Source: Acholeplasmataceae bacterium UBA6150
GTDB lineage: Bacteria; Bacillota_I; Bacilli_A; Acholeplasmatales; UBA5453
DNA length: 13,982 bases
Reading direction: 5' to 3'
NCBI GenBank assembly: GCA_002423145.1
Contig: DIUU01000010.1
Span: forward strand, 1,576-15,557
Position 1 is the stretch's first letter, and every line of letters begins with the position of its first letter. The translations under genes and the position numbers were made by a program. Below are positions 6,785 to 13,982 of this stretch, in pieces. Under the pieces are notes generated by a model, which saw only the letters and a program-made list of their open reading frames with translations, was not told the DNA's origin and ran no database searches.

Positions 6785-7546
6785 TTACGCAATCAACAAC
6801 GTCGTCCCCGACTTTTTAAAAGCTTCCACATAAGCCTCACTCGGCATCTTATCTGTAATGACATAATCGATATCCTCAAACTCACAGGTCTTACATAAGA
6901 AGATCTTGTCAAACTTCGTATGGTCTACAAGCAATATATGAACCTTTGAATGGTTCATCATTTCTCTTTTTACTAAAGCTTGCTCCAAGGAGGCTTCAGT
7001 AATACCTGAGGCTAAGGATATCCCCCCACATGAGAAGATAAAAGCGTTACAATTAAAGTTTTTAATATAGTTCACCGTATCTATTCCTAGAACAGAGTTT
7101 GTATTGTTATAGATGATACCACCAGGCAAATACACCCGCACATTTGGACTTTGTGTTAGAATGGCAGCGTTATTTAAACCATTGGTGATTACCGTTACAT
7201 TCGGTAGGTTATCTAATAGTGGTAAAACATAACCGGCAGTCGAACTTGAATCCACAAAATAAGACTCATTTTTTGTTAACAGCGTCGCGCATTTCACTGC
7301 GATGCTGTTTTTTTCTTTGACTTGTGTTTGAACACGAACCAAAATGGATGACTCTCTAGAAGAAGATTCTATCAAAGAGGAATGACCGTGGGTTCGATGG
7401 ATGATCCCTTGTCTTTCCATATCATTTAAATCTCTTCTTAAGGTAGATTCACTGATAAAGAGCTTGTTTTGTAAATTCTTGTTTGAAATGGTTTTTTCTT
7501 TCTTGATAATCTCAAAAATCTTTCTTTGACGTTCATTAAGTATCAT
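6785..7546 (-). CDS. DeoR-family transcriptional repressor of the rhamnose operon
   Basis: This 253-residue regulator has an N-terminal winged helix-turn-helix (about 5-56, with ISESTLRRDLNDME at 31-44 as the recognition region). A DeoR sugar-phosphate sensor domain follows. Sensor landmarks are YFVDSSSTAGY (96-106), VITNGLN (119-125), LPGGI (140-144) and VDHTKFDK (207-214). The family binds phosphorylated sugars and releases DNA. The start at 7546 is chosen because GGAGGA lies just upstream and the N-terminus MILNERQRKIFEII matches the family. An in-frame extension to 7621 would overlap the promoter. The gene is divergent from the rha operon. In Bacillus subtilis the rhamnose operon is also repressed by a DeoR-type protein, RhaR, which supports this assignment. 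The inducer is probably L-rhamnulose-1-phosphate, which is inference. Confidence 0.88.
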   Translation of the reverse strand: MILNERQRKIFEIIKKEKTISNKNLQNKLFISESTLRRDLNDMERQGIIHRTHGHSSLIESSSRESSILVRVQTQVKEKNSIAVKCATLLTKNESYFVDSSSTAGYVLPLLDNLPNVTVITNGLNNAAILTQSPNVRVYLPGGIIYNNTNSVLGIDTVNYIKNFNCNAFIFSCGGISLASGITEASLEQALVKREMMNHSKVHILLVDHTKFDKIFLCKTCEFEDIDYVITDKMPSEAYVEAFKKSGTTLLIA

Positions 7547-7563
7547 AGATTCCTCCAAAAATG

Positions 7564-7583
7564 TGACTGAATATGACTGAATT
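7564..7583. promoter_or_regulatory. Tandem 10-bp operator-like repeats
   Basis: TGACTGAATA (7564-7573) is followed directly by TGACTGAATT (7574-7583). They lie over the predicted start of the repressor transcript. Phased direct repeats beside a DeoR gene suggest repressor half-sites. Confidence 0.5.
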
Positions 7584-7609
7584 TTACAATTATCGTGACT
7601 AATTGTCAA
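7581..7609 (-). promoter_or_regulatory. Promoter of the DeoR-family gene
   Basis: Read on the minus strand, TTGACA (7609-7604) is a perfect -35, then 17 bases, then TAAAAT (7586-7581). Transcription would start near 7574, with a short leader ending in GGAGGA. The -35 overlaps the palindrome at 7596-7608, which fits autoregulation. Confidence 0.65.
7596..7608. promoter_or_regulatory. Operator-like palindrome
   Basis: TGACTAATTGTCA is nearly self-complementary (TGAC/GTCA arms around TAATT) and lies across the repressor -35 box. It shares the TGACT core with sites at 7564, 7574 and 7626. Confidence 0.5.
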
Positions 7610-7624
7610 GATAACGTTCATTTG

Positions 7625-7654
7625 TTGACTTTAATCCGTCACATTTGTTATAGT
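7625..7654 (+). promoter_or_regulatory. Promoter of the rhamnose operon
   Basis: TTGACT (7625-7630) and TATAGT (7649-7654) are spaced 18 bases apart, facing away from the repressor promoter. The -35 contains a further TGACT copy and GTCA (7638-7641) lies in the spacer, so a bound repressor would cover it. Transcription would start near 7661. Confidence 0.55.
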
Positions 7655-7668
7655 TGGGATGAACCTAA

Positions 7669-7682
7669 TGAAACCGTTTCCA
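7669..7682 (+). promoter_or_regulatory. cre-like catabolite repression site
   Basis: TGAAACCGTTTCCA matches the Gram-positive CcpA consensus TGWNANCGNTNWCA at all but one position (C at the second W). It lies just downstream of the predicted start of the rha operon, a typical roadblock position. A LacI-family operator is the alternative. Confidence 0.55.
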
Positions 7683-7714
7683 GCGATAACAACGCGATTA
7701 TATTTATATTTATG

Positions 7715-7721
7715 AAGGATG
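7715..7721 (+). promoter_or_regulatory. Ribosome binding site deciding the oxidoreductase start
   Basis: AAGGATG lies 5 bases before the ATG at 7727. It favours this start over the ATG at 7712, which has no such element. Confidence 0.6.
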
Positions 7722-7726
7722 AAACA

Positions 7727-8971
7727 ATGATAAAAAAAATGACTTTAGCAGTACTGGGTTTTGGCCAACGTGGCGTCGTCTTCTCTAATGTTGCCAAATC
7801 GTACCCAGATGAGATTGAACTTGTGGCTGCTTGTGAGAAAAATACCCATAAGCATGCATGGATTAAAGCGAATTATCATTTGAATGAAAATCAAATCTAC
7901 AGTGACTTTGACACATTCATGAATGCAGGTAAACTTGCAGATATTTTAGTGATTTCAACCATGGATCAAGATCATCACTTACACGCATTAAAAGCATTAG
8001 AAGTCGGTTATGACATATTGCTAGAAAAGCCGATTGCTTTAAGCAAGAAAGAAATCTTTGAAATCAAGGATTTAGCCAATAAATTAAATCGTAAAATTGC
8101 AGTTGCTCACGTACTCCGATACACGCATTTTTACAATGAGATTAAAAAACTCATTGACCAAGGGGTACTAGGTAGTATTGCAACCCTCCACCAAACTGAG
8201 AATGTTGGTTATCTACATTACGCACACAGCTTTGTGAGGGGTAATTGGCACAATTCCAATACCTCTAGCCCGATGATTCTCGCCAAAAGTTGTCATGACA
8301 TCGATATCATCAGATACCTAGTCGGTAAACGTGTGGAAAAAATCTCATCTTTTGGGAACCTTCATTACTTCAAAAAAGAAAACATGCCAAAGGATGCTGC
8401 TAAAAACTGTATTGACTGTAAGGTGGATTGTCCATTTAATGCAATCCAGTTCTATGAAGAAAATCCAAGTTGGATGGCATTCTTCAGCTTAGAAAAAGAC
8501 GCTAAAAAAGTATTAGCCAATCGGAATTTAAATTACGGACGTTGTGTCTATGATATGGACAATAACGTCGTCGATCACCAAGTACTCAACATGCAATTCG
8601 AAGATGGGTCATCCGCATCCTTCACCATGACCGCTTTCTCCTATGAGACCCATCGACGAATTGAGATTAAAGGGACCAAAGCGGAACTTGTGGGCGACTT
8701 AGAAGATAACGTCATTACAGTTATGCCATTTGGAAAAACCCCATTTAAGATTGACATCAAAGCCCTCACCGATGATTTTAGTTATCACTCCGGTGGTGAC
8801 AAAAATCTGCTCATCGATTTTGTCAGAGCTGTAAGAGACAATACATCATTCTTAACAGACATCAACTACGCTGTAGAAAGCCACTACTTAGCATTCGATG
8901 CGGAAACATCTAGACTCAAACAAGGGTTAGTCATAGATACATCCAAATCATGGAGCGATTATGAACGATAA
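7727..8971 (+). CDS. Gfo/Idh/MocA-family NAD(P)-dependent oxidoreductase
   Basis: From the ATG at 7727 the protein has 414 residues. The N-terminal Rossmann fold shows LAVLGFGQRG (7-16, GxGxxG). The family signature EKPIAL is at 100-105. Lys187-x-x-His190-Asp191 within KSCHDIDI matches the usual catalytic Lys/His region. The C-terminal sheet domain carries an insertion with C228, C231 and C235 (CIDCKVDCP), a cysteine group seen in one branch of this family and possibly metal binding. Such enzymes oxidise or reduce sugars, inositols or sugar acids, or act through transient redox as glycosidases. As first gene of the rha operon, overlapping rhaB by 11 bp, it probably acts on a rhamnose-related sugar or rhamnoside, but the substrate cannot be read from sequence. 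A longer frame to 7595 exists but would span the promoter. Confidence 0.85.
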   Translation: MIKKMTLAVLGFGQRGVVFSNVAKSYPDEIELVAACEKNTHKHAWIKANYHLNENQIYSDFDTFMNAGKLADILVISTMDQDHHLHALKALEVGYDILLEKPIALSKKEIFEIKDLANKLNRKIAVAHVLRYTHFYNEIKKLIDQGVLGSIATLHQTENVGYLHYAHSFVRGNWHNSNTSSPMILAKSCHDIDIIRYLVGKRVEKISSFGNLHYFKKENMPKDAAKNCIDCKVDCPFNAIQFYEENPSWMAFFSLEKDAKKVLANRNLNYGRCVYDMDNNVVDHQVLNMQFEDGSSASFTMTAFSYETHRRIEIKGTKAELVGDLEDNVITVMPFGKTPFKIDIKALTDDFSYHSGGDKNLLIDFVRAVRDNTSFLTDINYAVESHYLAFDAETSRLKQGLVIDTSKSWSDYER

Positions 8972-10412
8972 TCATCATTACCTCACAGTGGATTTAGGCG
9001 CGTCATCTGGACGCGTCATCATCACCACTGTGGGTAATTCAATCATTCAAAAAGAGGTTCACCGTTTCAAAAACCAACCGATTCAAGAAGCGGTTCTTTT
9101 AGTATGGCCTTTTGAATACCTTTTACAAGAAATCTTGTTAGGTATTCAAAAAGCCTTTGAAATCGAACCCAACCTAGAATCGATTGGGATTGATACTTGG
9201 GGTGTCGATTATGGCTATATCGGTAAGGATGGATTATTGCTTAGAAACCCTGTGTGTTATCGTGACGAAAGAACCTTACAAGGACAATCGCTCACCAACG
9301 CCTTCTTTTCAAAAGAAGATTTATATGAACAAACAGGTATTCAACACTTAAGATTCAATACAATTTATCAACTCGCTTATGATTTAAAATACGAACAAAA
9401 ACTACTAAGAAATGCACGCACCTGGTTAATGATGCCAGATCTCATCGCTTATTACCTCACAGGTAACCCACGAATAGAACTGACCAATTTATCTACAACC
9501 AGTTTTTATAACCCTAAGGAAAAAAACATCATTGATGCATTATATCGTATGGGGTTTAATAAGGATTTAATACCTCAAGAAATTCAACCTGGTGAAGTCT
9601 ATGGATATCTTAAAGAAGATATTGTCAATACGTATCACTTAAAAAATGTACCAGTAATTGCGGTGTGTACACACGATACCGCTTCGGCGATTCACAGTAT
9701 CGATGTGAATCATGACGATGTATATATTTCATCTGGAACGTGGAGTTTGATAGGTAAATTATTAGAACAACCCCTCATCAATTTAGAAACGTATCTCGCT
9801 TCTTATACCAATGAAGTCGGATTTAACCATCAAATCAGATTCTTAAAGAACATAGCAGGCTTTTGGGTAAAAAACAAAATCATAGAAGCCTTTAAACTGG
9901 ATAAAATCGATTACCAATCACTAGATCAAGAAATTAATCAAAATCTAACCTTTAATTCAATCATCGACTTAGATGCCCCTGAATTTGAATTAGGCATCGA
10001 TATCCTTGAAGGGATCAAACATTACTGTATCAAAACGAATCAATCCACCCCAAAAACCTTAGCAGAATACCTCGCGTTATTTAACTACAGTCTCGTCTGC
10101 AAGTATAAGCACCATTTAGAAACACTTGAGAGATTAACCCATATTAAAACAAAACAAATCATCATCATTGGCGGCGGTTCACAAAATGACCTCATCAATC
10201 AGATGACCGCCGACATCACTGGTTTAGTCGTCATCAAAGGTGATAAAGAAGCAACCTCGATTGGGAATGCTTTAGTACAACACCAATCAAAATATCCAAA
10301 TTTCAGTAAATCAGAATTAAGAAGGAAAAACCAATGCATGTTTAAACCAAAAAATGACTTATCCAAGGTATATCAGAAATATCAAACCATCCTAAAGGGG
10401 CGAATTATATGA
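8961..10412 (+). CDS. rhaB: L-rhamnulokinase (FGGY family)
   Basis: The protein has 483 residues, the normal length for RhaB. It phosphorylates L-rhamnulose to L-rhamnulose-1-phosphate with ATP. Motifs include the N-terminal phosphate loop VDLGASSGRV (10-19), with the ASSGR characteristic of RhaB, and IDTWGVDYG (77-85). THDTASA (237-243) contains D239, the likely catalytic base. SSGTWSL (257-263) and the ATP-site GGGSQN (404-409) follow. It starts inside the end of the oxidoreductase gene and its stop overlaps the rhaA start as ATGA, so the genes are translationally coupled. Other FGGY kinases (fuculokinase, xylulokinase) are less likely given the motifs and the adjacent rhaA and rhaD. Confidence 0.95.
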   Translation: MNDNHHYLTVDLGASSGRVIITTVGNSIIQKEVHRFKNQPIQEAVLLVWPFEYLLQEILLGIQKAFEIEPNLESIGIDTWGVDYGYIGKDGLLLRNPVCYRDERTLQGQSLTNAFFSKEDLYEQTGIQHLRFNTIYQLAYDLKYEQKLLRNARTWLMMPDLIAYYLTGNPRIELTNLSTTSFYNPKEKNIIDALYRMGFNKDLIPQEIQPGEVYGYLKEDIVNTYHLKNVPVIAVCTHDTASAIHSIDVNHDDVYISSGTWSLIGKLLEQPLINLETYLASYTNEVGFNHQIRFLKNIAGFWVKNKIIEAFKLDKIDYQSLDQEINQNLTFNSIIDLDAPEFELGIDILEGIKHYCIKTNQSTPKTLAEYLALFNYSLVCKYKHHLETLERLTHIKTKQIIIIGGGSQNDLINQMTADITGLVVIKGDKEATSIGNALVQHQSKYPNFSKSELRRKNQCMFKPKNDLSKVYQKYQTILKGRII

Positions 10413-11653
10413 CACAAAATGAAAAATACAATATAGCGAAATCCATCTATCAAAAATATGGTGTTGATGTCGATCAAGCAATTCAAACACTCAAACAAAC
10501 ACCTATTTCTATACAGTGTTGGCAAGGGGATGATGTCAAAGGCTTTTATAGTAATGAAGCACTCTCTGGTGGTATTTCAGTAACCGGAAATTACCCATAC
10601 CGAGCAAGAACAATTGAAGAACTTCGAAGCGATTTAGAAGTTGTCTTTCAATTGGTTCCATTCAAACATCGCGTGAATTTACATGCGATTTATCTCGATA
10701 CTAAGGATAAGATCGAACTGGATGAAATCGAACCGGTACACTTTGAATCTTGGGTTAATTGGGCGAAAAAAGAGGGCATTGGATTGGACTTCAATCCAAC
10801 CCTATTCTCACATCCAATGGCAGCTTCAGGATTTACGTTATCATCCAATGATGATCATATCAGAAGCTTTTGGGTAAGACACGTCAAACAATCCAGAAAA
10901 GTGGCTCAGTATTTTGGAGAAGCCTTAGGGATTGAAACGGTATGTAATTTATGGATACCAGATGGTTATAAAGACACCCCATACAACCGACTAGCACCAA
11001 GAATTCAACTTCAAAAATCGCTAAATGAAATTTATACATCCAAATTGGATCGTGTGGTAGACACCCTTGAATCGAAACTCTTTGGTATTGGAGCGGAATC
11101 ATATACAACCGGTTCACACGAATTTTATATGGGGTATGCGATTAAGCACAATCTCGGGTTATGTTTAGATTTGGGGCATTTCCATCCAACAGAACAAGTA
11201 TCGGATAAACTCTCTGCCATGTCGTTATACATTGATCACTTATTACTACATGTATCCAGACCAGTACGCTGGGATTCAGACCACGTGGTTACACTCAGCG
11301 ATGATTTACTCAGTGTTACAGAAGCGTTGGTTCGAGATGATTTATTAAAGAAAACAGCGATTGGATTAGACTACTTTGACGCTTCAATTAATCGTATTGC
11401 AGCGTGGGTGATTGGTATCAGAAATACACAAAAAGCGTTGTTAAAAGCCCTATTAGAACCGAAAGAATTGATTGAGAAAATAGAAAAAGCACAAAACTAT
11501 ACCGCTAGATTGGCCTACCTAGAAGAGTTAAAAGCATTACCATTCGGGCTGGTTTATGACTACATTTGTGAAGTAGAACATAAACCCGTTGGCATCGATT
11601 TCTTAAAAAAAATAGAAGCTTATGAAGCCAACATGAAAGGCAAACGACCATGA
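10409..11653 (+). CDS. rhaA: L-rhamnose isomerase
   Basis: This 414-residue protein is of family length (about 415-420). It interconverts L-rhamnose and L-rhamnulose with Mn2+ or a similar metal, in a TIM barrel. Motifs are CWQGDDVKGF (37-46), TGNYPYRA (59-66), LDFNPTLFSHP (126-136) and GAESYTTGSHEFYMGYA (228-244). LDLGHFHPTE (253-262), HVSRPVRWDSDHVV (281-294) and GLDYFDASINRIAAW (319-333) complete the set. Likely metal ligands are E230, D254, H281 and D322, by comparison with Escherichia coli RhaA. Both ends use 4-bp ATGA overlaps with rhaB and rhaD. The ribosome binding site AAGGGGCG lies just upstream within rhaB. Confidence 0.96.
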   Translation: MTQNEKYNIAKSIYQKYGVDVDQAIQTLKQTPISIQCWQGDDVKGFYSNEALSGGISVTGNYPYRARTIEELRSDLEVVFQLVPFKHRVNLHAIYLDTKDKIELDEIEPVHFESWVNWAKKEGIGLDFNPTLFSHPMAASGFTLSSNDDHIRSFWVRHVKQSRKVAQYFGEALGIETVCNLWIPDGYKDTPYNRLAPRIQLQKSLNEIYTSKLDRVVDTLESKLFGIGAESYTTGSHEFYMGYAIKHNLGLCLDLGHFHPTEQVSDKLSAMSLYIDHLLLHVSRPVRWDSDHVVTLSDDLLSVTEALVRDDLLKKTAIGLDYFDASINRIAAWVIGIRNTQKALLKALLEPKELIEKIEKAQNYTARLAYLEELKALPFGLVYDYICEVEHKPVGIDFLKKIEAYEANMKGKRP

Positions 11654-12465
11654 TAAAAAACATATTAGAATCGAGATTTATCCAAGAATTTTCCAACGTC
11701 ATCGATAGAATGTACCTCTTAGGCTGGGACGAAAGAAACGCCGGGAATGTTTCATACATTCTCGATGAAGCCGAATTATCCGAGTACCTAGACTTATCTA
11801 AAATGGGGCGATTATACCCGCTTCAAATCAATGCGAAAGCGTTGGCAGGTAAATACTTACTAGTCACGGGGTCAGGTAAGTATTTCAAAAATGTCAAAGA
11901 ACAACCAGAAGCGAATGCTTGTATTGTAAAAGTCACACAAGCAGGTGACCATGTCGAAATTCTATGGGGATTAAAACCGACCGAAAGACCGACATCCGAA
12001 TTATCGACACACCTTGCTTCACATATTTCTAGACTTGAAGTAGACCCAACGCATAGGGTCATCATCCACACACACGCAACATATTTAAATATGATGAGTG
12101 CAATCACTGAACTCGATGAAAAAACATTCACCAAAGCATTGTGGGGATTAAATACAGAAAACATCATCATCTTTCCAGAAGGCTTAGGCATCATTCCATG
12201 GGAAATTCCAGGGAACGGGATCATTGGAAAAAACACAGCTGAAAAATTTAAAACATTCAAAATAGTCTTATGGCCACTCCATGGCGTAGTCGCATCCGGT
12301 GACACCCTAGATTCAACTTTTGGTTTGGTTGAAACAGTAGAAAAAGCCGCCATGACCTATTTGGTGATTAAACCATTTAATAACCATAAACTCATACCAG
12401 ATGCAGATTTAGTTAGACTTGCGAAAGCTTTTAATGTCAAACCGAACGAGGCATTCATCAAATGA
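11650..12465 (+). CDS. rhaD: L-rhamnulose-1-phosphate aldolase (class II, zinc)
   Basis: The protein has 271 residues, close to Escherichia coli RhaD. It splits L-rhamnulose-1-phosphate into dihydroxyacetone phosphate and L-lactaldehyde. Visible are GWDERNAGNVSY (25-36), the phosphate-site block LVTGSGKYF (71-79) and PTSELSTH (114-121) with the catalytic E117. The zinc ligands are H140 and H142 (IIHTHATYLN) and H211 (WPLHGVVASG). These match the RhaD subgroup rather than fuculose aldolase. It overlaps rhaA and the following lipoprotein gene by 4 bp each. Its presence means this locus uses the direct aldolase route, rather than the fused aldolase-dehydrogenase (RhaEW) found in Bacillus subtilis. 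Confidence 0.95.
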   Translation: MIKNILESRFIQEFSNVIDRMYLLGWDERNAGNVSYILDEAELSEYLDLSKMGRLYPLQINAKALAGKYLLVTGSGKYFKNVKEQPEANACIVKVTQAGDHVEILWGLKPTERPTSELSTHLASHISRLEVDPTHRVIIHTHATYLNMMSAITELDEKTFTKALWGLNTENIIIFPEGLGIIPWEIPGNGIIGKNTAEKFKTFKIVLWPLHGVVASGDTLDSTFGLVETVEKAAMTYLVIKPFNNHKLIPDADLVRLAKAFNVKPNEAFIK

Positions 12466-13442
12466 AAAAAGTCATCGTCATTATGTTGATATCACTCGTT
12501 ATGTTATCCGGATGTAAGGAAAAAGAAAAACCCATCATCGATGACACTGGCGCAATAGAATTATTAGAAGACCCGACGTTCTCCACTGGATTTCAGTTGT
12601 TAGGTATCAGTCCTGTCGTCGATGGTAGAACCATTCAACGACATCTAGACTATAACGGTGAAGCACTGCCTTCAACCAGAAATGTATGGTATATGGCACA
12701 GTGGTGGACCCCACACGATGTTACTGACGCAACTTATGCTAAAGTGAGCGGCGTTCACACATACACCACTGAATCGAGAACCTTACATATAAATCCAAGT
12801 GACCACGGTTATTTGAGAATTGATCTAAAAGCATCCAAAGAGTATAGTGAACCAAGACAAAGTGGTCAACCTTGGACACACGCACTCATTGAACAAGATT
12901 TCAACGAGTCAGTGGGCATGCAAGCCTTATCTGCACTCATACTCAAACTTGAAGTCACTGTGAATTCGGTTGAAAACTTAACGGGTTCAGCTTATGATCC
13001 ATCCAAACACGCAGCACAACTCTTATGGTATTTAACGTTAAGGAATGTTGTTCCAGAAGATGCTGATCCAAACGAAGTAGGGACTCGAGGAGACTTTCTA
13101 TGGTTTGGCATTCCGATTTATGATAATCGTTCCGATTTTATAGCACAGTCAGCCCATCTCGACCAAGGTGGTCCCGGTACAACCAATAAACTCATTTATT
13201 CAATGTCTTCAAGAAACTATTTTGATGAAAAGATTCAAATGGGTAAAACCTATCAAATAGAAATTGATGTCTTACCTTACTTACAAGAGGCATTCCTATA
13301 CGCGATTCAAAACAATGCCCTGGTGAATGCACAATATGAAAACATGCAAATTGGGTATATGAACTTAGGTTGGGAACTCCCAGGAACATTTGATGTATCA
13401 TCGACTTTTAGAAATATATCCATCAAAGCAGTTAAGAAGTAG
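12462..13442 (+). CDS. Lipoprotein of unrecognised family in the rhamnose operon
   Basis: This 326-residue protein has a clear lipoprotein signal: MKK, a hydrophobic core and lipobox LSGC with C18. The mature part begins with an acidic linker, then LLEDPTFSTGFQLLGI (34-49). Conserved-looking aromatic blocks are LDYNGEA (62-68), MAQWWTP (78-84), PWTHALIEQDF (137-147), HAAQLLWY (183-190) and GWELPGTFD (303-311). These suggest a secreted beta-rich domain able to stack on sugars. The family is not recognised and no catalytic assignment is made. The ATG overlaps the rhaD stop (ATGA), so it is co-expressed with rhamnose catabolism. A role in binding or cleaving a rhamnose-containing glycan at the cell surface is inference. 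The next gene encodes a paralogue without the signal. Confidence 0.75.
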   Translation: MKKVIVIMLISLVMLSGCKEKEKPIIDDTGAIELLEDPTFSTGFQLLGISPVVDGRTIQRHLDYNGEALPSTRNVWYMAQWWTPHDVTDATYAKVSGVHTYTTESRTLHINPSDHGYLRIDLKASKEYSEPRQSGQPWTHALIEQDFNESVGMQALSALILKLEVTVNSVENLTGSAYDPSKHAAQLLWYLTLRNVVPEDADPNEVGTRGDFLWFGIPIYDNRSDFIAQSAHLDQGGPGTTNKLIYSMSSRNYFDEKIQMGKTYQIEIDVLPYLQEAFLYAIQNNALVNAQYENMQIGYMNLGWELPGTFDVSSTFRNISIKAVKK

Positions 13443-13449
13443 GTGTGAT

Positions 13450-13982
13450 ATGAAAACAATCGAATTATTAACAGACACGCATTTTAAAACAGGCTTCCAT
13501 GTGCTTGGAATCAATCCGACCATCAATCATCGAAAGATTTACAAATATTTAGATTACAACGGTGAAGCTTATCGAACCAATTGGCCTGTTTGGCAGATGG
13601 CTCAATGGTGGACACCATTTGATTTATCCGAATCTGCATTCAAAAAATCAGAGGATCGTTTTATATATGACACCCCTTCTAGACACATTGAAGTGAATCC
13701 AAAAACAGGGTATCTCAAGATGGATTTATTTGGGTCTAAAGAGTATCCGCTTGGGCCAAGAAAAAGCGGTAGTGAGCCCTGGAGTCACTTACTCATAGAA
13801 CAAGATTTCAACGAAAGTGTATCACTAGACTTCTTGAAATCACTCACTTTGAAATTGTCATTCCAGATTGAATCTGTTCAAGATGAAAACCAAGGGTTGT
13901 TTAATCCGAATTTACACGCAGCCCAATTATTATGGTATTTCGTCATTCATGACACAGGCATTGAAGGTTCTAAAGGGTATGG
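13450..13982 (+). CDS. Leaderless paralogue of the preceding lipoprotein (partial, runs off the window)
   Basis: The frame is open from the ATG at 13450 to the window end (177 codons). It follows the previous stop by 7 bases, with AGGTGTG just upstream. It begins MKTIELLTDTHFKTGFHVLGI, aligning with residues 32-49 of the lipoprotein, so it lacks signal peptide and linker. Blocks shared in order are LDYNGEA, MAQWWTP, SKEY, LIEQDFNESV and HAAQLLWY. At DNA level the stretch GAACAAGATTTCAACGA is identical (12891-12907 and 13798-13814). The pair therefore arose by tandem duplication or by shuffling of one domain. The predicted location is cytoplasmic, unless export is by another route. The function is not recognised. 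Its C-terminus is outside this window. Confidence 0.8.
   Translation, partial: MKTIELLTDTHFKTGFHVLGINPTINHRKIYKYLDYNGEAYRTNWPVWQMAQWWTPFDLSESAFKKSEDRFIYDTPSRHIEVNPKTGYLKMDLFGSKEYPLGPRKSGSEPWSHLLIEQDFNESVSLDFLKSLTLKLSFQIESVQDENQGLFNPNLHAAQLLWYFVIHDTGIEGSKGY

Noticed and set aside
7595..7726. Longer start for the oxidoreductase and longer start (to 7621) for the DeoR gene, overlapping each other
   Set aside because: Both extensions run through the divergent promoter and operator region and have no family similarity. The starts at 7727 and 7546 have good ribosome binding sites.
11823..12353. Long open frame on the minus strand inside rhaD (about 176 codons)
   Set aside because: It lies wholly antisense to a clear aldolase gene, shows no recognisable motif and is explained by codon bias of the real gene.
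948..12465. Mycoplasma-type code with TGA as tryptophan
   Set aside because: Tryptophans in the conserved motifs are TGG, and TGA functions as a stop at the ends of rhaB, rhaA and rhaD, where overlaps make the end points clear.
1..13982. CRISPR arrays, tRNA or rRNA genes
   Set aside because: No regularly spaced identical repeats, no cloverleaf with a TTCGA-type T arm and no rRNA-like stretch were seen.

Overview
The window is AT-rich bacterial DNA using the standard bacterial code. Tryptophan is always TGG, and TGA is a true stop in the ATGA overlaps that link rhaB-rhaA, rhaA-rhaD and rhaD-lipoprotein. Lipobox signal peptides, strong GGAGG ribosome binding sites, a DeoR repressor and a cre-like site point to a low-GC Gram-positive lineage. 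Something like Acholeplasma or another Mollicutes-related Firmicute is plausible, but that placement is inference and no marker gene is present.

Left part (1-2040): a decayed stretch holding short imperfect repeats (132-172 and 327-367). It abuts the C-terminal remnant of a DegT/DnrJ/EryC1/StrS-type sugar aminotransferase (367-846), followed by a terminator-like hairpin. Next is an intact branched-chain amino acid aminotransferase gene, ilvE (948-2009), whose stop codon sits in the loop of its own terminator.

Middle (2067-4532): a complete IS66-family insertion sequence (2075-4524, 2450 bp) with tnpA, tnpB and tnpC, 14-bp perfect terminal inverted-repeat cores and an 8-bp target duplication, GTTTAAGC. 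It landed between ilvE and a large surface lipoprotein gene (4595-6715) made of repeated beta-sandwich-like modules. The right inverted repeat supplies TTGACG 17 bp before a flanking TATAAA, so the insertion may have built a hybrid promoter for the lipoprotein.

Right part (6785-13982): an L-rhamnose catabolic locus. A DeoR-family repressor is transcribed leftward. A divergent control region (7547-7726) carries facing promoters, several TGACT repeats and a cre-like site. Rightward lies a tightly overlapping operon: a Gfo/Idh/MocA oxidoreductase, rhamnulokinase (rhaB), L-rhamnose isomerase (rhaA), rhamnulose-1-phosphate aldolase (rhaD), a lipoprotein of unrecognised family, and a leaderless paralogue of that lipoprotein that runs off the window. 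RhaA, RhaB and RhaD together would convert L-rhamnose to dihydroxyacetone phosphate and L-lactaldehyde. The oxidoreductase and the tandem unknown pair are the least explained parts, and may handle a modified or polymeric rhamnose-containing substrate. No sugar transporter or rhamnose mutarotase is visible here.
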